Below the pieces are notes generated by a model that was given only the letters and a program-made list of their open reading frames with translations, ran no database searches and had not been told where the DNA came from. A DNA stretch of 15,173 nt from Paracoccaceae bacterium (GTDB lineage: Bacteria; Pseudomonadota; Alphaproteobacteria; Rhodobacterales; Rhodobacteraceae): assembly GCA_902525995.1 (NCBI GenBank), contig CABZJG010000020.1:1-15173 (forward strand), read 5' to 3'. Below, piece by piece: positions 1 through 6,986 of this stretch; the first letter of the stretch is position 1; each line of letters starts with the position of its first letter. The position numbers were made by a program, and so were the translations under genes.

Positions 1-2
1 CA

Positions 3-416
3 GGAAACTGCTTTTGCGGCGGCGTTGAAGTAGAGGTCACGGGCGAGCCAGAAGCCTCTTTGGTGTGTCATTGCAAAATCTGCCGTGCATGGTCTGCTGG
101 ACCAGTTAATGGGGCAACGCTTTGGAAGCCGGAAAATGTCACCGTGACCAAGGGCAAAGATCTTTTGAAAAGCTATGCTCAAAATGACGGGCATGATCGA
201 ACATGGTGCACCGAATGTGGCGGCCATGTTTTCACCGATCATACGGACACCTATGGGGTGATTGATGTCTATGCCTCAATCTTAGAAGACTATGACTTCA
301 AACCGGCGTTTCATATCAATTATGCCAGCAGCATTTTACCAATCAAAGATGGCCTTCCAAAATTTGTTGATTTCCCTGAACCTCTTGGCGGCTCTGGTGA
401 CACAATGGCGGAATAG
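3..416 (+). CDS. GFA/CENP-V-type zinc-binding protein, 5'-truncated by window edge
   Basis: This is the 3' part of a gene whose start lies before the window. The open frame runs back to the edge (GNCFCGGVEVEV... before position 60), so the TTG at 60 is not the true start. The visible protein carries the cysteine pattern of the GFA (glutathione-dependent formaldehyde-activating/CENP-V) fold: an N-terminal CxC (NCFCGG), then CHCKICR, then WCTECGGHVF, which together bind zinc ions in this family. The family consists of small cytosolic proteins of about 120-150 residues, and most members have no proven substrate; formaldehyde-glutathione chemistry is shown for only a few and should not be assumed here. 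The stop lies 8 nt from the convergent queG stop, with no obvious terminator hairpin between them. Family assignment is strong, but exact function is unknown. Confidence 0.85.
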   Translation, partial: GNCFCGGVEVEVTGEPEASLVCHCKICRAWSAGPVNGATLWKPENVTVTKGKDLLKSYAQNDGHDRTWCTECGGHVFTDHTDTYGVIDVYASILEDYDFKPAFHINYASSILPIKDGLPKFVDFPEPLGGSGDTMAE

Positions 417-424
417 TCAAAGCG

Positions 425-1462
425 CTAAGGTATTGCGGTCAATCGGGCCACCGCCCAGTTTGCTGCATCCGCCACAGTGGCATCAGGATCGCTGCATAAT
501 GCGCGCGCGGCTGATAACAGGCTGGGATCGTTTGAATTGCCAATGGCATACAGCACATTGCGCACAAATCTATCGCGGCCAATACGCTTGATCGGACTGC
601 CAGAGAATTTTTCGCGAAATGCAGCATCTGTTAAAGCCGCAAGCTCTTTTAGGTTAGGGGCGGCCAAATCATCGCGTGCCTGATACCGCACTTCACGGGC
701 GCTTTGGGCGAACTTGTTCCAAGGACAGGCCGCAAGGCAATCATCACAGCCATAAATTCGGTTGCCCAGTTTAGCGCGCAATTCTGGCGCCACCGGGCCT
801 TTATGCTCAATCGTCAGATAGGAAATGCAGCGCCGCGCGTCGAGTTGATAGGGCTTTGGGAATGCATCTGTCGGACAGGCGGTCAAACACGCTGAGCAAG
901 ACCCGCAGTGATCCGTATCAGCCGTATCAGCCTGCAACTCCAAAGTGGTGAAGATCGATCCGATAAAAAACCAGTTTCCCAAAGTTCGGCTGACCAAATT
1001 GGTGTGCTTGCCCTGCCAGCCCAATCCGGCAGCTTGGGCCAGCGGCTTTTCGGGAACCGGCGCGGTATCGACAAACACTTTGACCTCACCGCCAGCCTGC
1101 GAGATGAGCCAGCGCGCCACCCGTTTAAGCCGTTTTTTCACCAAATCATGATAATCTTTGCCGCGCGCATAAACCGATATGGCGCCGCGGTCACCTTGCC
1201 CGATCACCGTCATTGGATTGTCTTGAGGGGCATAGTTTTCTGCCAGCATGATCACCGACTTGGCCTCTGGCCATAACTGGCTGGGGTCTGCGCGCCAGGC
1301 GCGGCGCTCTGCCAGCCAGTGCATTTGCCCGTGATAGCCTTTTTGCAAGAAAGCCTCTAACTGCTCTGGCACCTCTGGCACGTCCCAAGGGCGGCAGATG
1401 CGCAGATCATCAAAGCCTTCTTCGCGGGCCTTGAATTGCAAGTCTGCTTTCAACTGCTGCAT
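425..1462 (-). CDS. queG: Epoxyqueuosine reductase QueG
   Basis: QueG is a cytosolic cobalamin- and iron-sulfur-dependent enzyme that reduces epoxyqueuosine to queuosine at position 34 of GUN-anticodon tRNAs, the last step of queuosine synthesis. The protein of 345 residues shows the family signature VDTAPVPEKPLAQAAGLGW, with the presumed catalytic Asp at 132. It has two ferredoxin-like clusters: Cys186/189/192/196 (CGSCSACLTACP) and Cys212 plus Cys239/242/246 (GCDDCLAACPWNKF). The C-terminal 80 or so residues resemble the HEAT-like tail of QueG. I chose the ATG at 1462 over the in-frame start 57 nt upstream. It has GGAGGGAG just before it and gives an N-terminus (MQQLKADLQFKAREEGFDDL) typical of the family, whereas the longer start adds a proline-rich stretch translated from the repeat-like spacer. 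It lies 91 nt downstream of fzlA on the same strand and is probably cotranscribed. All key residues are present. Confidence 0.95.
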   Translation of the reverse strand: MQQLKADLQFKAREEGFDDLRICRPWDVPEVPEQLEAFLQKGYHGQMHWLAERRAWRADPSQLWPEAKSVIMLAENYAPQDNPMTVIGQGDRGAISVYARGKDYHDLVKKRLKRVARWLISQAGGEVKVFVDTAPVPEKPLAQAAGLGWQGKHTNLVSRTLGNWFFIGSIFTTLELQADTADTDHCGSCSACLTACPTDAFPKPYQLDARRCISYLTIEHKGPVAPELRAKLGNRIYGCDDCLAACPWNKFAQSAREVRYQARDDLAAPNLKELAALTDAAFREKFSGSPIKRIGRDRFVRNVLYAIGNSNDPSLLSAARALCSDPDATVADAANWAVARLTAIP

Positions 1463-1475
1463 ACTCCCTCCGGCT

Positions 1476-1536
1476 TTTTCTTTGCAAAATACCTCTGGGG
1501 GGGGCTTGGGTCTACCCAAGCGAGGGCAAGGCCCCT
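1476..1536 (-). repeat. Structured repeat-like intergenic element between fzlA and queG
   Basis: Read on the minus strand, this spacer holds a perfect 7-bp hairpin (GCTTGGG, loop TAGA, CCCAAGC; 1504-1521), then a run of eight C, then AGAGGTATTTTGCAAAG ending near the queG ribosome-binding site. Runs of C followed by (A/G)GAGTATTTT(T)GxxAAGA are a pattern I recall from many intergenic regions of Rhodobacterales genomes. That is memory, not a search, and only one copy is in this window. It could act as a weak terminator/attenuator after fzlA, protect the mRNA 3' end, or simply be a dispersed element. There is no U-tract straight after the hairpin (C-run instead), so classic intrinsic termination is doubtful. 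Confidence 0.45.
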
Positions 1537-1553
1537 ACCTTACACTGCTGCGA

Positions 1554-2219
1554 TCAAAAATCCAGATCATTGTAATGCAGCGGCGGGGGAAACCCCGACA
1601 CCTGATCTGCCAAGATACTGCGAAACGCCGGGCGCGATTTTATCTTTGCATACCAGTCTTTGACCACAGGGGAGCGTGTCCAGTCGACATCCGAGATATA
1701 ATCCAACGCGGAAAAATGCGCCGCTGCCGCAAAATCGGCCAAACTCATGTCCTCACCGGCAAGCCAGCGGCGCCGCTCCAGCAACCATTCCATATAGCTG
1801 ATATGAAATTTGATACTGCGGGCACCCTCTTTGACATTTTTGCTATCGGGAAACCCCTGACCGGAAATTTTCTTGATAACCCGCTCATAAAGCAATTTTG
1901 AGGTTACCTCTTGATGAAATTTATCATCAAACCAAGCCACCAATCGGCGCACCTCATACCGCTCTTCAGCGGCTTTTGGAATAAGCTCTGGGTCTGGGTG
2001 AATATCTTCGAGATACTCACAAATTGCCATGCTCTCGGTCAAGGTTTTGCCCTCAATTCTTAGAATAGGAACTTTTCCCGCCGGGTTGCGGCGCAAAAAA
2101 TCAGCAGATCTTTTCCAGTATTTTTCCTCGACAAGTTCCGCTTCCACCCGTTTTTCAGCAAGACAAAGCCGCACCTTCCGGCAAAAGGGCGACAAAGGAG
2201 AGTGATACAAGCGCAACAT
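1554..2219 (-). CDS. fzlA: FzlA-like glutathione S-transferase-fold division protein
   Basis: This protein of 221 residues has a GST fold. The N-terminal thioredoxin-like half (about 1-80) contains LYHSPLSPFCRKVRL, NPAGKVPIL and ESMAICEYL. The helical C-terminal half includes WLAGEDMSLADFAAAAHFSALDY, the GST folding motif. The tail ends PPPLHYNDLDF, which I associate with the alphaproteobacterial FzlA group rather than with detoxifying GSTs. In Caulobacter, FzlA binds FtsZ, curves its filaments and sets the constriction rate, and its extreme C-terminus is important for activity; glutathione transfer is not its role. The function here is inferred from that resemblance. The start ATG is clear from family alignment (MxRLYH), although no strong Shine-Dalgarno precedes it. 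It lies downstream of gltB on the same strand with its own candidate promoter, and upstream of queG. The alternative is a generic GST of unknown substrate. Confidence 0.8.
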   Translation of the reverse strand: MLRLYHSPLSPFCRKVRLCLAEKRVEAELVEEKYWKRSADFLRRNPAGKVPILRIEGKTLTESMAICEYLEDIHPDPELIPKAAEERYEVRRLVAWFDDKFHQEVTSKLLYERVIKKISGQGFPDSKNVKEGARSIKFHISYMEWLLERRRWLAGEDMSLADFAAAAHFSALDYISDVDWTRSPVVKDWYAKIKSRPAFRSILADQVSGFPPPLHYNDLDF

Positions 2220-2260
2220 GAAGCAGGTCCAGAATATGAATTGTCCTGCATCAATGCCTG

Positions 2261-2295
2261 TTTATAGTTTATAATTCAATCCTTGAAACGGCCAA
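2261..2295 (-). promoter_or_regulatory. Candidate sigma70-type promoter for fzlA-queG
   Basis: On the minus strand TTGGCC (2290-2295) is followed after 16 nt by TATAAA (2268-2273). A second TATAAAC directly repeats it at 2260-2266. The -10 match is good and the -35 is weak. It sits 42-76 nt upstream of the fzlA start and right after the gltB 3' hairpin, which fits an independent promoter. No proof of use. Confidence 0.4.
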
Positions 2296-2298
2296 CAC

Positions 2299-2326
2299 CC
2301 TGCAGAACAAGCATTATTCTGCAAGG
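2299..2326 (-). terminator. Stem-loop downstream of gltB
   Basis: CCTGCAGAA (2299-2307) and TTCTGCAAGG (2317-2326) pair with one bulged base around a 9-nt loop, starting about 35 nt past the gltB stop. No U-run follows on the minus strand, so this is a possible 3'-end structure or weak terminator rather than a textbook intrinsic terminator. Confidence 0.3.
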
Positions 2327-2360
2327 TCTTCGCCGGTTTCAGCTGCCCTAGAGCGCGGGG

Positions 2361-5300
2361 TTATTCGGCTGGAATGCTTGTCGGTTCCAAGCTTAAAGGA
2401 TGCGGCAGATGAACCAACATTTCCTTCGGGCAAATCTGTACAAAATGCTGTTTTTCCAGATCCCATCGCTGCAGGATATCTGCAGCTTTCTGGCTGCCGG
2501 ATTCTGCAGTATGACGGCTGATCAACCCTTTGAGCTGATCTTCCCAATGCGGCACCGTGACCGGACAGCTTACCAAGGTTTCCATATTTAGCATATCCAT
2601 GGTCTGGCCCTGCGTGTCATATAGATACGCCATGCCGCCGGTCATTCCGGCCCCAAAGTTGGCGCCAATGGGGCCAAGTACAACAGCCACACCGCCGGTC
2701 ATATATTCGCAGCCATTGCTGCCGCAGCCTTCAACAACGACTTTCGCACCTGAATTACGCACAGCAAAGCGTTCGCCAGCGCGGCCCGCTGCAAACAAAT
2801 AGCCATCTGTGGCGCCATATAGCACTGTGTTGCCAATGATCGTGTTGTCCGCGGCTATCAACGGGCTGGACATAGGGGGCCGCACGATGATCGTACCACC
2901 TGATAGGCCTTTGCCAACATAGTCATTGGCATCGCCAGACACTTCCAGCTTTAAGCCCGGGGCGGAAAAGGCGCCAAGCGCCTGCCCGGCGCTGCCGGAC
3001 AGTTTTACAGTCAGATGATCATCTTTCAGGGTGTTGCGCATGCCGAAATTTTGAACAATATGGCTCGATATCCGCGTACCAACCGAACGATGCGTGTTCT
3101 GAACCGCATAGCTCAGCTGCATCTTTTCGCCCTCTTTCAAGAACCGTTCTGCATCTCGCACAATTTCGGCATCAAGCGTCTCAGGCACTGAATTTCGTGG
3201 CCGGTTGCGGTCATAGACGATCTTATCTGCACCATCGACAGTGATCAGAAGCGGGTTCAAATCAAGATCGTCAAGATGGTCGGCTCCGCGGCTGACCTGG
3301 CTAAGTAAATCAGCGCGGCCAATAATATCGTCTAGTGACCGGGCACCGATGCTGGCCAAAATCTCACGCACCTCCTGGGCATAATAGGTAATCAGATTGA
3401 CAACCTTTTCGGCAGAGCCGGTAAATTTGGCCCGCAGGTCTTCATTTTGCGTGCACACACCAACAGGGCAGGTATTGGACTGGCATTGGCGCACCATAAT
3501 GCAGCCCATTGCAATCAGCGCAGCGGTTCCGATGCCATATTCTTCGGCGCCCATCATGGCCGCCATCACGATGTCGCGCCCGGTGCGCAGACCTCCATCG
3601 GTGCGCAGTGTAATGCGGTCACGTAGATTGTTCATCGCCAATACCTGATGCGCCTCGGTAAGACCCATTTCCCATGGCAGCCCGGCAAATTTTATCGACG
3701 TGGCGGGCGACGCGCCGGTGCCGCCGTTGTGACCCGAGATCAAAATCACATCCGCTTCAGCTTTGGCAACGCCAGCCGCAATGGTGCCGACCCCAGAGGC
3801 GGCCACCAATTTGACGGTGACCTTGCAGCGCGGATTGATCTGCTTGAGATCATAGATTAGCTGGGCAAGGTCTTCGATCGAATAAATGTCATGATGCGGC
3901 GGCGGCGAGATGAGCGTAACGCCTTTGGTCGAATGGCGCAGGCGCGCGATCAAATCGGTCACCTTCATCCCCGGCAGCTGACCCCCTTCACCGGGTTTGG
4001 CCCCTTGGGCCACCTTAATTTCCAACTCTTCGCACTGGTTGAGGTATTCTGCGGTCACGCCAAAGCGACCTGAGGCAACCTGTTTAATTTTGGCCGACGG
4101 GTTATCGCCGTTGGGCTCTGGATGAAAATGCGCCGGATCTTCACCGCCTTCGCCACTGTCAGATTTCGCGCCAATACGGTTCATTGCGACATTTAATGTC
4201 TTATGCGCCTCGGGGCTGAGCGCGCCAAGTGACATTCCTGGAGTGACAAAGCGTTTGCGAATTGAGGTGATGCTTTCCACTTCTTCCAACAGCACCGGCG
4301 CTCCAAGCGGTTTGATCGCCAGAAGGTCACGCAGGTGTATCGGCGGATTGGCCTGCATCCGCGCCGAGTATTGTTTCCATAAATCATAGCTGGCTTTGCT
4401 ACAGGCCGCTTGCATCATATGCATGCTTTGCGCTTCCCAAGCATGGGAATCGCCAGATCTGCGGGATTTATAAAACCCACCAATTGGCAAAACTGTATCC
4501 GTTGCGCCCCACCCTGTGACATGGATATCCGTGGTCTTTTTTTGCACCCCGCTGACACCGATCCCAGAAATACGGCTGATGAGGCCAGGGAAGTATTCGG
4601 CACACATGGCGCGGCTCAAGCCAACAGCTTCAAAATTCAAGCCGCCGCGATAGGATGAGATGACCGAAATCCCCATCTTGGCCATAATTTTAAGCAAGCC
4701 TTGATCAATCGCGTTGCGATAGCGGGAAACGATTTCGGTTAATGACCCCTCAAGCAGCCCACGCTCAATCCGATCGGCCAAGCTGTCTTCGGCCAGATAC
4801 GCATTCACCACTGTTGCTCCGGCTCCGATGATCACCGCAAAATAATGCGGATCAACGCATTCCGCGCTGCGCACATTAAGCGATGTAAAAGTGCGCAGGC
4901 CCTTGCGGGTCAGATGGCTGTGGACCGCAGACGTGGCCAAAATCATCGGCATGGCAACTTTTTCAGGTCCGGAATGATGATCGGTCAGCACCAGATGCCC
5001 AGCGCCCGAGCGTACAGCATCTTCAGCCTCTGAGCGGATCCGTTCAAGTCCGGCTTGCAGCGCCATCGCATCGTCGGACAGATCGAAGGTACAGTCTATT
5101 TCAACCAGATTTGCGTTGAACTGCCGCGTCAGTTCTTGCCATTGGGCATTGCCCACAAAGGGGCTGTCGAGCACAAGTATCTCGGTTTGCGCGCTGCTTT
5201 CGTCCAAAACATTCTTTAGGTTGCCAAACCGTGTTTTAAGGCTCATCACCCGATACTCGCGCAGGCTGTCGATCGGCGGGTTGGTGACCTGAGAAAAATT

Positions 5301-6899
5301 CTGCCGGAAATAATGCGACAGCGGGCGATATTTATTTGAGAGCACAGCACTGGGTGTATCATCACCCATCGAGGCCAGCGGCTCTTTGCCGTCTTCGGCC
5401 ATCGGAGCAAGGATTTGTTCCAGCTCTTCAACTGAATAGCCCGCCGCAATTTGCCGTTTGCGCAGCTCGGCGCCGGTAAATAATGGCTGCTCTGTCACTT
5501 TTGCTAAAGCATCATCAAGTTCGGTGATTTTTTCGACCCAGCTGCCGAACGGCTGACTGGCGGCCAGTTTGTTTTTTATATCAGTATCGTGAAACAGCTG
5601 ACCTTCTGCCATATCCACGGCCAAAATCTGCCCAGGGCCCAAAGCGCCCTTTTCACGCACAGTGGACTCGTCAATTGGCACCATGCCCGCCTCAGAGCCC
5701 GCAATTAATAGCCCGTCGCCGGTGACCACATAGCGCATCGGCCGCAAACCGTTACGGTCCAAACCGACGCAGACCCAGCGCCCGTCAGTCATTGCAAGCG
5801 CGGCGGGACCATCCCATGGCTCCATGACCGAATTGCAATACGAATACATATCACGCCACGCCTGCGGCAGTTCTTTGGCTTGTTGTGACCAGCTTTCCGG
5901 CACCATCATGGTTTTGGCCATCGGGGCATTGCGGCCTGCCCGCACAAGCATTTCAAACACGGCATCCAATGCCGCTGAATCGGATGATCCGCCCGGAACG
6001 ATTGGCTTTATGTCCTCTGCCATGTCACCAAAGGTGGCACTTGTCATGCGGATTTCATGGCTTTTCATCCAGTTTACATTGCCCTTCAGGGTGTTGATTT
6101 CCCCATTGTGGGCCAGCATGCGAAATGGCTGTGCAAGCCACCATTGCGGAAACGTATTGGTTGAATAGCGCTGATGATAGATTGCAAAGGCGCTTTCAAA
6201 ACGTTCGTCGCGCAAGTCCGGATAAAACACGGCGACCTGTTCGGCCAGCATCATGCCTTTGTAGATGATCGAACGGCAGGACAGCGATGCAATATAGAGT
6301 TCACCGATGCCGGCCGCAGTGGCTGCTTTTTCGATGCGTCTCCGAATTACATAGAGTTCACGCTCAAAGGTTTCTTCGCTTACGCCCTTGCTGTTGCTGA
6401 TCAAAATCTGTTCGATTTCCGGGCGTGTAGCATTGGCTTTTTCGCCCAAGCAATCCACTTCGACCGGCACATGGCGCCAGCCGTGGGTATAGTAGCCCAT
6501 CCGCAGAACTTCGCTTTCGACAATCGTCCGGCAGGTTTCCTGTGCGCCAAAGTCAGTGCGCGGCAAAAACACCTGACCAACCGCGATCAATTCACCTTTC
6601 CGGGGCTCGTGTCCCGTGCGCCGAATTTGATCATAAAAGAACGGCACAGGGATTTGCACGTGAATGCCCGCCCCGTCACCGGTTTTACCATCGGCGTCCA
6701 CAGCGCCGCGGTGCCAAACCGCCTTGAGTGCTTCAATGCCATTTTCAACCACTTTTCGGCTGGGTTTTCCATCAATTGAAACCACAAGTCCTACACCGCA
6801 AGAGGCGTGCTCGTCCTCAGTGCGATACAGGCTATTTTCCGCCATCCATGCCCGCTTGGCCTTTTGTGCTGCGGCCCAGTCTGAATTAAAATTAGTCAT
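2361..6899 (-). CDS. gltB: Glutamate synthase (NADPH) large (alpha) subunit
   Basis: GltB with GltD makes two L-glutamate from L-glutamine and 2-oxoglutarate using NADPH, in the cytosol; it is the GOGAT half of ammonium assimilation. The 1512 residues match the usual ~1500. The N-terminal class II amidotransferase domain (about 34-430) begins after a 33-residue propeptide, with Cys34 (SCGVGLV) as the expected mature nucleophile. A central domain (about 480-770) follows, then the FMN-binding synthase domain (about 850-1230; PPPHHDIYSIEDLAQLIYDL, GHNGGTGASP). The 3Fe-4S cysteines are 1133, 1139 and 1144 in the Cx5Cx4C pattern. The C-terminal GxGxG beta-helix lies about 1270-1470 (GCGSNGCEYMTGGV). 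The start is supported by AAAGGAGA six nt upstream. It lies downstream of gltD, the reverse of the E. coli gltBD order. The frame is intact throughout. Confidence 0.98.
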   Translation of the reverse strand: MTNFNSDWAAAQKAKRAWMAENSLYRTEDEHASCGVGLVVSIDGKPSRKVVENGIEALKAVWHRGAVDADGKTGDGAGIHVQIPVPFFYDQIRRTGHEPRKGELIAVGQVFLPRTDFGAQETCRTIVESEVLRMGYYTHGWRHVPVEVDCLGEKANATRPEIEQILISNSKGVSEETFERELYVIRRRIEKAATAAGIGELYIASLSCRSIIYKGMMLAEQVAVFYPDLRDERFESAFAIYHQRYSTNTFPQWWLAQPFRMLAHNGEINTLKGNVNWMKSHEIRMTSATFGDMAEDIKPIVPGGSSDSAALDAVFEMLVRAGRNAPMAKTMMVPESWSQQAKELPQAWRDMYSYCNSVMEPWDGPAALAMTDGRWVCVGLDRNGLRPMRYVVTGDGLLIAGSEAGMVPIDESTVREKGALGPGQILAVDMAEGQLFHDTDIKNKLAASQPFGSWVEKITELDDALAKVTEQPLFTGAELRKRQIAAGYSVEELEQILAPMAEDGKEPLASMGDDTPSAVLSNKYRPLSHYFRQNFSQVTNPPIDSLREYRVMSLKTRFGNLKNVLDESSAQTEILVLDSPFVGNAQWQELTRQFNANLVEIDCTFDLSDDAMALQAGLERIRSEAEDAVRSGAGHLVLTDHHSGPEKVAMPMILATSAVHSHLTRKGLRTFTSLNVRSAECVDPHYFAVIIGAGATVVNAYLAEDSLADRIERGLLEGSLTEIVSRYRNAIDQGLLKIMAKMGISVISSYRGGLNFEAVGLSRAMCAEYFPGLISRISGIGVSGVQKKTTDIHVTGWGATDTVLPIGGFYKSRRSGDSHAWEAQSMHMMQAACSKASYDLWKQYSARMQANPPIHLRDLLAIKPLGAPVLLEEVESITSIRKRFVTPGMSLGALSPEAHKTLNVAMNRIGAKSDSGEGGEDPAHFHPEPNGDNPSAKIKQVASGRFGVTAEYLNQCEELEIKVAQGAKPGEGGQLPGMKVTDLIARLRHSTKGVTLISPPPHHDIYSIEDLAQLIYDLKQINPRCKVTVKLVAASGVGTIAAGVAKAEADVILISGHNGGTGASPATSIKFAGLPWEMGLTEAHQVLAMNNLRDRITLRTDGGLRTGRDIVMAAMMGAEEYGIGTAALIAMGCIMVRQCQSNTCPVGVCTQNEDLRAKFTGSAEKVVNLITYYAQEVREILASIGARSLDDIIGRADLLSQVSRGADHLDDLDLNPLLITVDGADKIVYDRNRPRNSVPETLDAEIVRDAERFLKEGEKMQLSYAVQNTHRSVGTRISSHIVQNFGMRNTLKDDHLTVKLSGSAGQALGAFSAPGLKLEVSGDANDYVGKGLSGGTIIVRPPMSSPLIAADNTIIGNTVLYGATDGYLFAAGRAGERFAVRNSGAKVVVEGCGSNGCEYMTGGVAVVLGPIGANFGAGMTGGMAYLYDTQGQTMDMLNMETLVSCPVTVPHWEDQLKGLISRHTAESGSQKAADILQRWDLEKQHFVQICPKEMLVHLPHPLSLEPTSIPAE

Positions 6900-6978
6900 G
6901 ACATGTCTCCTTTGACGGCGAACGGCTTGAATATGTTAGTGCTGGTGCAATCGGGGCACGTTTAGGTGTGTCGGGCAT
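6892..6978 (-). CDS. Possible 28-residue ORF bridging gltD and gltB
   Basis: An ATG 8 nt after the gltD stop opens a 28-codon frame (MPDTPKRAPIAPALTYSSRS...) that runs across the gltB ribosome-binding site and stops inside the first codons of gltB, overlapping it by 8 nt. The peptide is basic and proline-rich, has no membrane segment and no domain I recognise. No clear Shine-Dalgarno precedes the ATG, so translation would depend on coupling to gltD termination. Almost the entire gltD-gltB spacer is covered by this frame. It may be a real small gene, a translational-coupling ORF that delivers ribosomes to gltB, or chance. Length alone proves nothing. Confidence 0.3.
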   Translation of the reverse strand: MPDTPKRAPIAPALTYSSRSPSKETCHD

Positions 6979-6986
6979 GATGCAGA

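Noticed and set aside
1463..1519. Longer N-terminus for queG
   Set aside because: The extra 19 residues come from the structured C-rich spacer, and a strong Shine-Dalgarno sits just before the ATG at 1462.
1480..1540. preQ1/queuosine riboswitch upstream of queG
   Set aside because: I could not find the compact hairpin plus A-rich 3' tail of known preQ1 riboswitches; the structure present is GC-rich and repeat-like.
1398..1901. 167-codon open frame on + across the queG start, spacer and fzlA
   Set aside because: It is antisense to two well-supported genes and reads through the repeat-like spacer; the sequence resembles no family.
2468..2486. GCTGCAG-GATAT-CTGCAGC inverted repeat
   Set aside because: It lies within the gltB coding region near the 3' end and is explained by codons of the C-terminal segment; no regulatory role is indicated.
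6174..6779. 201-codon open frame on + opposite gltB
   Set aside because: It lies wholly antisense to the conserved amidotransferase domain of gltB, shows no recognisable domain, and has no ribosome-binding context; it is a shadow of GC-rich codon usage.
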